The notes under the pieces are model-generated. The model had not been told where the DNA came from. It saw nothing but the letters and a program-made list of their open reading frames with translations, and did not search any database. DNA of 18,196 bases from JASHVB01 sp049522565 (GTDB lineage: Bacteria > Pseudomonadota > Alphaproteobacteria > Acetobacterales > Acetobacteraceae): the NCBI GenBank assembly GCA_049522565.1, contig JBEKNT010000174.1:1-18196 (forward strand), given 5' to 3'. Below are positions 1 to 7,025 of the stretch, piece after piece; the first letter of the stretch is position 1; each line of letters begins with the position of its first letter. Both the position numbers and the translations under genes were made by a program.

Positions 1-762
1 CTGGCCGTATTCCAGCGCCTGCTTCACCGCGTCGGAATCGACGACGACATTACCCTTGCCGTCGACCAGGTCGGCGCCGAACGCCGAGAACATCGCGCCG
101 GCGAAATCCACCGAGTCCGCCGTGGTGCCGGTGCCGATGCCGAAGGTCATGTTGGCCTTGTGGCAGGCTTCGGCGGCCTTCAGGAACGTGTCGTAGGTCC
201 AGTTGTCGGCCTCCGGCGTGCCGGAGACTTCTTCCGCCGGATACATCTTCACCACGTCGATGCCGGCGGCTTCCTTCATGACACTGATGCGGGCACAGGG
301 CGGCTTGTTCTGCGTGCCGGAGCTGGTGGGAATCGCCAGCCAATGGCCCTTGATCTTGGCCAGATATTCGGCGACGTGGTTGGTGGGGCCGTACTTGGCG
401 GTGAGCCGCTGCATCACGTCGTCGAGCGGTTCGATGTCGTCGGCGTGGTTGTGCACTTCCCATTGCGGGAATTGCTGCACGTCGTGACCGGTCTTCGCCT
501 GCGCCTCGGCGGCGATGGTGAGGATGTTCTTGGACCCCATCGAGGTGATGAAGTCGGCCTGGACCTCCACCTGGTTCGCCTTGCCGAACGCCTCACACTG
601 CTGCTTCATCACGTCGTTGCCGGCCGGGACCCAGTGGTCCCAGAAGCCGATGGACACCTTGCCCGCCGCGTGGCCGGTGCGAATATGCACCAGCGGCAAC
701 GCTGCGGCAGCGGCGCCGATCTTGAGTGCGGTGCGGCGTGAAACCGATTTTGGCTTGGTCAT
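1..762 (-). CDS. ABC transporter solute-binding protein, carbohydrate type (partial, C-terminus outside window)
   Basis: The frame is open from the ATG at 762 to the window edge and gives 254 N-terminal residues. The protein begins with a twin-arginine signal: SRRTALK at residues 8-14, then an Ala-rich hydrophobic stretch and a probable cleavage site near residue 33. It is therefore probably exported folded and acts in the periplasm. The mature part starts VSIGFWDHW and continues in the style of family 1 extracellular (sugar) binding proteins of ABC importers. I could not identify the ligand. The start is supported by AAGGA seven bases upstream. The gene lies about 300 bases downstream of an amidohydrolase gene on the same strand, so both could serve uptake and breakdown of one compound, but this is only inference. 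Permease and ATPase genes would be expected beyond base 1. Confidence 0.8.
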   Translation of the reverse strand, partial: MTKPKSVSRRTALKIGAAAAALPLVHIRTGHAAGKVSIGFWDHWVPAGNDVMKQQCEAFGKANQVEVQADFITSMGSKNILTIAAEAQAKTGHDVQQFPQWEVHNHADDIEPLDDVMQRLTAKYGPTNHVAEYLAKIKGHWLAIPTSSGTQNKPPCARISVMKEAAGIDVVKMYPAEEVSGTPEADNWTYDTFLKAAEACHKANMTFGIGTGTTADSVDFAGAMFSAFGADLVDGKGNVVVDSDAVKQALEYGQ

Positions 763-1062
763 TTGTCGTTCCTTCCCGTTGGCGGCGCTGGAGCCGCAGA
801 CCCAGCGCGGCGAACGGACTGCGCGGCGCGTCTGACGTCGCCCACCGTAGAACCAAGCGTGGCCGACGCGCAACTTGTGGCAAAACCTCTGCCGCCTGCG
901 GCGGGAGCGGTCGGCGCGCAGCCCGGGTGGGGCTGCGACGAATGCCCCATCCGCAACTTCGCCACGGCACGCCGGAGTGACTTCGTGCCGACCCGATCGC
1001 CCTCACCCTCGCCGCTCACGCGTCTCGACCTCTCCCGCGAAGCGGGAGAGGTTAAGAAGCAA
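763..1062. other. Intergenic spacer between amidohydrolase and solute-binding protein genes
   Basis: No convincing gene is seen on either strand in this 300-base spacer. It contains a GC-rich hairpin close to the end of the amidohydrolase gene (listed separately) and a small GCCGC/GCGGC inverted repeat near 888-899. The long open frames crossing it on the plus strand are shadows of the minus-strand genes. Confidence 0.5.
1029..1051. repeat. Extragenic palindrome (REP-like hairpin), possible terminator of the amidohydrolase gene
   Basis: The arms CCTCTCCCGC and GCGGGAGAGG are perfect inverted repeats of 10 bases around a 3-base loop (1039-1041). It lies 11 bases past the stop codon of the minus-strand amidohydrolase gene. 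There is no T-tract on the minus strand, so it is better described as an extragenic palindrome that may stop transcription or protect the RNA 3' end than as a classic intrinsic terminator. Confidence 0.55.
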
Positions 1063-2211
1063 TCAGTTCGTCAGGTTGTAGAACTTCGCGGCATTCTCGC
1101 AGGTGATCTTGTGAATGTCCTCGGCGGACAGCCCCTGGAATTGTTCCTCGATATACTTCGTCGATTCCGGCCAGATCCCGTCGGTGTGCGGGTAGTCGGA
1201 GCCCCACATCAGCGTATCCGTCGTCATCAGGTTATTGACGTTGAGCAACTTCGGTCCGATCGGATCGAACTGGAACGTTGCCTTGCACTGGCGCTGCCAG
1301 TACTCGCTCGGCTTCAGCTTCATCAGGTCGCGGAAGCGGTCCTCGAATTCGAAATCCATCCGATCCAGAGCGTAGGGAATCCAGCCGATGCCGCTCTCGC
1401 CGAACGACACGCGCAGGCGCGGATAGCGCTCGAACACGCCGGCCCCCATCATCGCCGCCAGGATGTGGATCAGCCCCATCTGGAACGCCGACACACCGGT
1501 GAACATCGCCGCCCGCCGCACTTGGCCGGACGTCATCTCGCGCGCCCGCGGCGGCGTGGTCGGGAAGGTGTGGAAATGCAGCGGCAACTGCACGTCGTCC
1601 ACCGCTTTCCACAACGGCTCCCAGCACGGATGCCACATCGGCTCCATGTCCCAGGAGCAGGAGAGTTCGAGGCCTTTGAGACCCATCTTGGCGACGCGAT
1701 GGATCTCGGCGACCGCCCACTCCACATCGCCATAGGGCAGGCAGGCGAGGCCGATATGACGGTCCGGATAGTGGCTGCAGAAGTCCTTCAGCCAGTCGTT
1801 ATAGATTCGGAACATCTCCGCCGCCGCCTGGTGGTCCTGCAGCTTCGAGGCGGAGCCCAGGATGCCGAAGATCACCTCGGCATCGACGCCGTCGCGCTCC
1901 ATGTCCTTGAGCCGCAAATGCGGATCGCTGACCCGGCGGATGTCCTTCTGGCCATCGGCGAACAGGCCGGTCTCGGCCATGATATCGACGCGGCGGTTCT
2001 GCCCCGGCACCAGCTTGGCACCGCTCGGGCCCACGCCGTTCTTCAGGCCGAAGGTGGCACCGGCCTTGGTGACCCATTGCGGACCGTCCGGCCCGTCGGC
2101 GACGAAGGGCATGCGGTCCTTCATCTCCCGGGACGCTTCCGACGTGAACAGGTCGGGCGGCATCCAGGGCATATCCAAATGGCAATCGGCCGAGATTCTG
2201 CGGTAGCGCAT
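1063..2211 (-). CDS. Amidohydrolase-2 family metal-dependent hydrolase/decarboxylase
   Basis: This 382-residue protein belongs to the amidohydrolase-2 family of TIM-barrel enzymes, which includes ACMSD-type decarboxylases and related hydrolases. Visible landmarks are DCHLD at residues 9-13 (His11 and Asp13 at the position of the first metal-binding His-x-His), His212 and His214 in LPLHFHTF, a GESG motif at 271-274, and GSDYPH at 337-342 with the Asp expected to complete the metal site. The first motif has Asp where many relatives have His. The substrate cannot be read from the sequence; relatives act on aromatic or heterocyclic carboxylates. The ATG at 2211 is chosen because AAGAAGGA lies upstream at normal spacing and homology-like sequence begins at once. 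The downstream neighbour is a solute-binding protein gene, so a catabolic role is possible. Confidence 0.85.
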   Translation of the reverse strand: MRYRRISADCHLDMPWMPPDLFTSEASREMKDRMPFVADGPDGPQWVTKAGATFGLKNGVGPSGAKLVPGQNRRVDIMAETGLFADGQKDIRRVSDPHLRLKDMERDGVDAEVIFGILGSASKLQDHQAAAEMFRIYNDWLKDFCSHYPDRHIGLACLPYGDVEWAVAEIHRVAKMGLKGLELSCSWDMEPMWHPCWEPLWKAVDDVQLPLHFHTFPTTPPRAREMTSGQVRRAAMFTGVSAFQMGLIHILAAMMGAGVFERYPRLRVSFGESGIGWIPYALDRMDFEFEDRFRDLMKLKPSEYWQRQCKATFQFDPIGPKLLNVNNLMTTDTLMWGSDYPHTDGIWPESTKYIEEQFQGLSAEDIHKITCENAAKFYNLTN

Positions 2212-2766
2212 GGCGTTTCCTTCTTGGACCTGGTTTGGACAGCAGCGGCGTAGATCGCAGTCGCGCCAGCTTCGATCCGCCGCCGCGCCTTGGCAAGAGA
2301 GGCGGGTTGCCATGCCGGCCGGTCACATGTCGGTGCGCTTGCAGCCTGCTGCAGTGCAGCGCGTTGTCATCCGCATGCCGATCACCCACCGGTTTCGCAA
2401 TTCCTGGGGCAAACTGCTGCACGCACGGAACGCGGCGCGTGCGGCGGCAGCGGACAAGGCAGCCGCGCGGGACATCGCGCAGCAGCAGATGCCGATGCAG
2501 CAATTGGCCGAAAGATTGCGGGCCGGCAGCGGGAAAGCGCCGAGCCTGGCCGCAGCAAACTGGCATCGCGCGGCGCGCAGCGACGCAGCAATCACCCCGC
2601 CTGACGCGCCGCGACCTCCAGGCAGGGAAGCGCCGGGTTGGCTTCGCTGCTGGCAAGAAACGAACGCCCCCTCCCGGTGAGCGCCGCAGTTTGCTTCGGG
2701 GCGGGTCGCCGGCCGGTGGTCAACCCGCAATGCAAGGTCGCAGTCGGGCGTGACCGATGGCTGCGG
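2212..2766. other. 555-base spacer without a recognisable gene
   Basis: This lies between the UPF0149 gene and the amidohydrolase gene, both on the minus strand. A plus-strand frame from an ATG at 2312 to a stop at 2680 (122 codons, GAGAGG upstream) is open, but its Ala/Arg-rich translation matches no family I know and overlapping open frames exist on the other strand, so I do not call it a gene. No clear promoter or terminator was found. The promoter of the amidohydrolase gene should be in the left part. Confidence 0.4.
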
Positions 2767-3396
2767 TCAGTGCCGACGCTTGCCGCCGGGCGACCGGCTC
2801 GCCGGCCGTGCGTCGGCACGTTCCATCCAGAACGCCCGCAAGCCGAGCACGCATCCCGGCAGCAGGTCGGCGGCGCGCTCCATCAATTCATCGAGAAACT
2901 CATCCGACAGCGTCGCGTCGTTCAGCCCGATCTCCGGCTCCGACAGTCCGGCGATGATGCCGATCGGGATCAGCAGCATCGCGGTCTCGTCGTCGAACAA
3001 TGCCGGCTCCCACGCATCGGAACGCAGCGCGACGGCCTGCATGAAGCCGACCGCCCAATCCTCGGTGATGCTGTTGCCGGCCTGGTCCTGCCAGAACACC
3101 GGCGCGTAGCTCGGCGGCACGGCATCCAAACTCTCGGCGATTTCATTGTAGCGGCCGAGGATCGACCCGAGGATCGCCTCGGCTTCCGCCGCATCGGCGA
3201 AGTCCGGTTGCGCGCCCGCCCAGATGACCGGCAGGAATTCGCTCGGCACGATCATTTCCGGGCCGACCAGAACGCCCGCCAGGAAGCCGTCGAGTTGCGA
3301 CACGTCCATGCACTCGGGCGGCGAGCGGTCCGACAGCAGGTACTCGTTCAGCGCATCGAGGTCGACCGGGCCGGGCTGCGAAAACGGTGGCAGCAT
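2767..3396 (-). CDS. UPF0149 / YecA-YgfB family protein
   Basis: The 209-residue protein has the features of the UPF0149 family: an acidic helical protein with the motif MDVSQLDGFLAGVLVGPEMI near residues 29-48, PSEFLPVIWAG shortly after, and the segment around WQDQAGNSITEDWAVGFMQA. Biochemical function in the family is poorly defined. Some members carry a C-terminal SEC-C zinc-binding motif; this one ends in a basic tail (SPGGKRRH) with no Cys cluster. The start at 3396 is supported by AGGAG upstream with eight-base spacing; the frame stays open further upstream but without family resemblance. It is divergent from dapF with a 280-base gap holding no recognisable gene, and is probably transcribed alone. 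Confidence 0.8.
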   Translation of the reverse strand: MLPPFSQPGPVDLDALNEYLLSDRSPPECMDVSQLDGFLAGVLVGPEMIVPSEFLPVIWAGAQPDFADAAEAEAILGSILGRYNEIAESLDAVPPSYAPVFWQDQAGNSITEDWAVGFMQAVALRSDAWEPALFDDETAMLLIPIGIIAGLSEPEIGLNDATLSDEFLDELMERAADLLPGCVLGLRAFWMERADARPASRSPGGKRRH

Positions 3397-3676
3397 GCTG
3401 CGGTACTCCTGGGCCGGCGTGCGGCGTTGGCGCCGCGGCACTCTGCTACCATGAGGTGCCGGCGTCGATAGGCATCCTGCTGCCCTGTCCTGCTCCCCCG
3501 GCACGTGATGGCCGACGCGGAGCTTCGGCAACGACCAAGGTGCTGGCGGTGCTGCCGCTGATGGGCGGGAGCGACCTTGCGCGTCACGGCCGTCACGGCC
3601 GGTCGCCCCGCCTGCGCGTGCACGAAGCAGCAGCCCCGCATGGCGCGCCCGCCGATCCGGCTCTATATCCACCGGC

Positions 3677-4525
3677 ATGCGCGCCCCCTTCCGTAAGATG
3701 CACGGCTGCGGCAACGACTTCGTCGTGTTCGACGAGCGGTCCGGCGGGCTTGGCTTCACCGCGGCCCGCGCCGCCGCGCTCGCCGACCGGCGCACCGGCA
3801 TCGGCTGCGATCAGTTCATCACCATCGAGCCTCCCCCCGCCGGCTCGAACGCCGATGCCTTCATGCGCATCCGCAACCCGGACGGCGGCGAGGCCGGCGC
3901 CTGCGGCAATGCCACGCGCTGCGTCGCCAGCCTGCTGGCCGCCGAAACCGGACGGCCGCACCAGGTGATTCGCACGGTCGCCGGCAACCTGCCCGCCGAC
4001 GTGCTGCCGGACGGACGGGTGCGGGTGGACATGGGGCCGGCTCGGCTCGACTGGACCGACGTCCCGCTCGCCCGGCCGATGGACACGCTGCACCTCGACC
4101 TGGCGCTCGGCCCGGTGGCCGACCCTGCCGCGGCCAGCATGGGCAACCCGCACGCGACGTTCTTCGTCGCCGACCTGGCCGCGCTGCCGATCGAGCAACT
4201 CGGCCCGGTCCTGGAGCATGACAGGCTGTTCCCAGAGCATGCCAATATCGGCTTCGCCCAGGTGCTGGCACCGGACCGCATCCGGCTGCGCGTGTGGGAG
4301 CGCGGCGCCGGGCTGACGCTGGCCTGTGGCTCCGGCGCCTGCGCCGCGCTGGTCAATGCCCACCGCCGCGGCCTCGCCGCTCGCCGCGCCACCGTGCTGG
4401 TGGACGGCGGGGAACTGACCATCGAATGGCGCGACGACGGCCCCGGGGGAAATCGCGTGCTCATGACCGGGCCGGTGGCCACCGCATTCACCGGCGAGGT
4501 CATCCTCGAGGCCTATCCCGCATGA
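3677..4525 (+). CDS. dapF: Diaminopimelate epimerase
   Basis: The enzyme converts LL- to meso-diaminopimelate in the cytoplasm, the step before lysine and peptidoglycan precursors. The 282 residues match the family length. Both catalytic cysteines are visible: Cys76 in GACGNATRC and Cys217 in ACGSGACAA. Other signatures are HGCGNDF (9-15), GIGCDQ (41-46), MGNPH (155-159) and ERGAG (209-213). No strong ribosome-binding site precedes the ATG at 3677, but the family N-terminus (FRKMHGCGNDFVV) starts directly there. It is the first gene of a plus-strand run: its TGA overlaps the ATG of mtaB in the form ATGA, which implies translational coupling. The same order dapF-mtaB-ftsY is common in Alphaproteobacteria. 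Confidence 0.95.
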   Translation: MRAPFRKMHGCGNDFVVFDERSGGLGFTAARAAALADRRTGIGCDQFITIEPPPAGSNADAFMRIRNPDGGEAGACGNATRCVASLLAAETGRPHQVIRTVAGNLPADVLPDGRVRVDMGPARLDWTDVPLARPMDTLHLDLALGPVADPAAASMGNPHATFFVADLAALPIEQLGPVLEHDRLFPEHANIGFAQVLAPDRIRLRVWERGAGLTLACGSGACAALVNAHRRGLAARRATVLVDGGELTIEWRDDGPGGNRVLMTGPVATAFTGEVILEAYPA

Positions 4526-5752
4526 CAACCGAGGTGCTCACCTTCGGCTGCCGGCTGAACGCCTACGAGTCGGAGGTGATACGCGAACTCGCCGCCCGCG
4601 CCGATGCCGGCGCCCTGACCCGCGCCGGCGGCCTGTGTCGCACCGCTGCCGGCGACGCACCGCAGACCGATGCACCGCAGCCCGATGCACCGCAGACCGA
4701 CGCACCGCAGCCCGATACCATCATCGTCAACACCTGCGCCGTCACCGCCGAGGCCGAACGCCAGGCCCGCCAGGCGATCCGCCGCGCCGCCCGCGAGCGC
4801 CCGGACGCGCGCATCGTCGTCACCGGCTGCGCCGTGCAGCTCAACCCCGCCGCCTGGACCGCACTGCCCAACGTGGTGCGCGTGCTCGGCAACCAGAACA
4901 AGCTGGAGCCGGAAAGCTGGGCGCCGGGTGCGGCGTCGGCGGTGTCCGACATCATGGCCGCGCGCGACACCGCGCCGCAGCTTGTCACCGCGTTCGCCGG
5001 CCGCACCCGCGCCTTCGTCCAGGTGCAGCAGGGCTGCAACCATCGCTGCACCTTCTGCATCATCCCGTTCGGCCGCGGCCCGTCGCGCAGCGTGCCGATG
5101 GGGGCCGTGGTGGCGCAGGTGCGCGCTTTGGTGGCGGCCGGCTACCAGGAGGTGGTGCTCACCGGGGTGGACATCGCCTCGTACGGTCCCGACCTGCCCG
5201 GCGCACCCGCGCTCGGCCAACTGGTGCGCCGGCTGCTGGCGCTGGTGCCGGACCTGCCCCGGCTGCGGCTTTCCTCACTGGACCCGGCAGCGATCGACGA
5301 CGACCTGTGGCGATTGCTCTCTGACGAACCGCGCCTGATGCCGCATCTGCATTTGTCGCTACAGGCCGGCAGCGACCTGATCCTGAAGCGGATGAAGCGG
5401 CGGCACCGGTGTGCCGATGCCCGCGCGGCGATCGATCGCGCCCGCGCACTGCGCCCGGGCATCGCAATCGGCGCCGACCTGATCGCCGGCTTCCCCACCG
5501 AAACCGACGCGCTGTTCGCCGAGACCCTGGCCTTCGTCGAAGCGGCCGAGCTGCCCTTCCTGCACGTCTTCCCGGACCATCGTACTGCTCACCGAGACCG
5601 GCGACACCGGTCATTCCGAGCATTTCGCGCCGGTGCGACTGCTTGTGCCCGTGGCGGCCGGGACGCTGATCGCGGCGCGGGTGGTCGGGGCGACGGACGA
5701 GGGGCTGGTCGCCGAGCCAAGCAACCTCTCCCGCCCCGCAGGAGCGGTATAA
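4522..5752 (+). pseudogene. mtaB: tRNA t6A37 methylthiotransferase MtaB, disrupted by an internal deletion/frameshift
   Basis: MtaB adds a methylthio group to t6A37 of tRNA. The first 351 codons are normal for the family: Cys10 (FGCRLN), Cys72 (NTCAVT) and Cys103 (VTGC) for the auxiliary Fe-S cluster, Cys172/Cys176/Cys179 in QGCNHRCTFC for the radical-SAM cluster, and IAGFPTET near 322-328. After LHVFP (ending at 5574) the expected YSxRxGTPAARM segment is absent. A convincing TRAM-like C-terminus (GHSEHFAPVRL, ARVVGATDEGLVAEP) follows at 5579-5749 in the +1 frame, with a stop at 5750-5752. About 40-50 codons plus one or two bases appear to be missing at 5572-5580. Read without a shift, the frame runs to 5787, into ftsY, giving 421 residues with a nonsense tail. 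A four-unit DAPQ repeat sits at residues 45-64. An assembly error is a real alternative to a true pseudogene. Confidence 0.85.
4654..4713 (+). repeat. 15-base tandem repeat, 4 units, inside mtaB
   Basis: Four in-frame copies of a 15-base unit of the form GAYGCACCGCAGMCC encode DAPQT, DAPQP, DAPQT and DAPQP. The copies alternate in their last codon, which suggests a 30-base unit duplicated once. The repeat lies between the first helix and the strand leading to NTCAVT in the MtaB N-terminal domain, in a position where family members normally have a short loop. Confidence 0.9.
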
Positions 5753-5756
5753 TCCC

Positions 5757-6677
5757 ATGGCACTCGGCGGCTTGTTCTCGCGCCTGAAGGAAGGGCTTTC
5801 GCGCTCGACGCAGAAGCTCACCGAGAGCATCACCACGGTATTCCAGAAGCGCCGGCTGGACGACGCCGCGCTGGAGGAGCTGGAAGAGCTGCTGATCGCC
5901 GCCGATCTCGGCACGGAAGCCGCCGCGCGCGTGATCGCCGCGTTCCGGCGCTCCCGCTTCGGCAAGGAGGTCACCGACGCCGAGGTCAAGCAAGCCCTGG
6001 CCGAGGAAATCGCCGCCATCCTGGCGCCGGTCGCCAGGCCGCTGATCCTCGATCCGGCGAAGCAGCCGCATGTCGTGCTGGTCGTCGGTGTCAACGGCAC
6101 CGGCAAGACCACGACGATCGGCAAGCTGGCGCTGCAATACCGCGCTGAGGGCAAGCGCCCGGTGCTGGTGGCGGGCGACACGTTCCGCGCCGCGGCGGTG
6201 GAGCAATTGCAGATCTGGGGCGAGCGCGTCGGCGCCCCGGTGGTGGCCGGCGGCCCCGGTGCCGATCCCGCCGGGCTGGCGTTCGATGCTCTGACCCGCG
6301 CCAGGGCCGACGGCGCCGATGTGCTTTTGATCGATACCGCCGGGCGACTGCACAATAAGGCCGCTTTGATGGAGGAGCTGCGCAAGATCATCCGCGTGAT
6401 GCGCAAGCAGGACGTGACGGCGCCGCACTCGGTCTTGCTCGTGCTGGACGCGACCACCGGGCAGAATGCGGTGCAGCAGGTGCGCGTCTTCAAGGAGATG
6501 GTGGACGTGACCGGCCTGGTGGTGACCAAGCTGGACGGCAGCGCGCGCGGCGGCATCGTGGTGGCGCTGGCGGAAACCTTCGGCCTGCCGGTGCACGCGG
6601 TGGGCGTCGGCGAGCAAGCGGCGGATCTGCGGCCGTTCGACGCCGAGGAGTTCGCGCGGGGTTTGGTGGGCCTGTAA
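5757..6677 (+). CDS. ftsY: Signal recognition particle receptor FtsY
   Basis: FtsY is the SRP GTPase receptor that docks ribosome-nascent chains at the inner membrane. The 306-residue protein has an N-domain (about residues 1-90) and a G-domain with GVNGTGKTTT (111-120), DTFRAAA (141-147), DTAGR (193-197), TKLDG (257-261) and GVGE (283-286). The long acidic A-domain of enterobacterial FtsY is missing, as usual in Alphaproteobacteria; a short amphipathic N-terminal start (LGGLFSRLKEGL) probably binds lipid. The start at 5757 lies 4 bases after the stop of the mtaB tail frame, and its AGGAG ribosome site is inside that tail. The aberrant mtaB frame reads through this start to 5787, which could alter coupling. 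Confidence 0.96.
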   Translation: MALGGLFSRLKEGLSRSTQKLTESITTVFQKRRLDDAALEELEELLIAADLGTEAAARVIAAFRRSRFGKEVTDAEVKQALAEEIAAILAPVARPLILDPAKQPHVVLVVGVNGTGKTTTIGKLALQYRAEGKRPVLVAGDTFRAAAVEQLQIWGERVGAPVVAGGPGADPAGLAFDALTRARADGADVLLIDTAGRLHNKAALMEELRKIIRVMRKQDVTAPHSVLLVLDATTGQNAVQQVRVFKEMVDVTGLVVTKLDGSARGGIVVALAETFGLPVHAVGVGEQAADLRPFDAEEFARGLVGL

Positions 6678-6697
6678 ACCCTGCTCCCGCCATGGCG

Positions 6698-6737
6698 AAA
6701 AAAAGCGCGAAGTGAGTCGCCTTGCGGCTCACTTCGC
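6698..6737 (-). terminator. Rho-independent terminator reading on the minus strand
   Basis: A hairpin with outer arms GCGAAGTGAG (6707-6716) and CTCACTTCGC (6728-6737), an inner CGC/GCG pair separated by a T-G wobble, and a 3-base loop gives about 14 stem pairs. On the plus strand it is preceded by seven A residues (6698-6704), so on the minus strand it is followed by GC and seven T residues. This is the classic form for transcripts coming from the FHA gene. On the plus strand there is no T-tract, although the hairpin could still help end ftsY transcription. Confidence 0.85.
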
Positions 6738-6977
6738 TCCCTGGACGACACCCGGCGTGGCCAGGCGTTGCCGGATCGGTCCTCACCGCCACGGGCGGGA
6801 CTTCCTCCCCGGCATCGGCTGTCATCCCGGGAAGTTAGGGCTTGGGTTCCGGGAAATGTGCCACACCATGCGGCACGCCAGGGACATAGGCCGGCGGCGG
6901 AACGTGACGCCACTGGAAGTATCGGGCGCCAATCCTGGGGGACTATGCCGCGTGGTTTTCCGGTGGCCGGGCCGGGA

Positions 6978-6991
6978 GATTTCGCGAAATC
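6978..6991. repeat. Perfect 14-base palindrome
   Basis: GATTTCGCGAAATC is its own reverse complement and lies 35-48 bases beyond the stop codon of the FHA gene. It may be a protein-binding site or part of RNA structure in the untranslated tail. No function can be assigned. Confidence 0.5.
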
Positions 6992-7025
6992 AGACTGGCA
7001 GGGTTCGCCGATTTTCCGGTTTCGT

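Larger units (their letters stand above)
6678..7025. other. Convergent intergenic region with terminator and palindrome
   Basis: This 348-base stretch lies between the convergent ends of ftsY and the FHA-domain gene. It holds a strong minus-strand intrinsic terminator next to ftsY and a perfect 14-base palindrome near the other end, both listed separately. No protein gene is convincing on either strand. If the terminator ends the FHA transcript, that message has an untranslated tail of about 290 bases. Confidence 0.5.

Noticed and set aside
763..2253. Long plus-strand open frame opposite the amidohydrolase gene
   Set aside because: It is a shadow frame. The minus strand has a complete amidohydrolase with a ribosome site and motifs.
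2312..2680. 122-codon plus-strand frame with a GAGAGG-like ribosome site
   Set aside because: No recognised family and competing open frames on both strands. High GC content easily produces such frames, so it is left as spacer.
4654..4713. Repeat array considered as CRISPR-like
   Set aside because: The units are 15 bases, directly adjacent and in frame within a coding gene, so it is a coding minisatellite.
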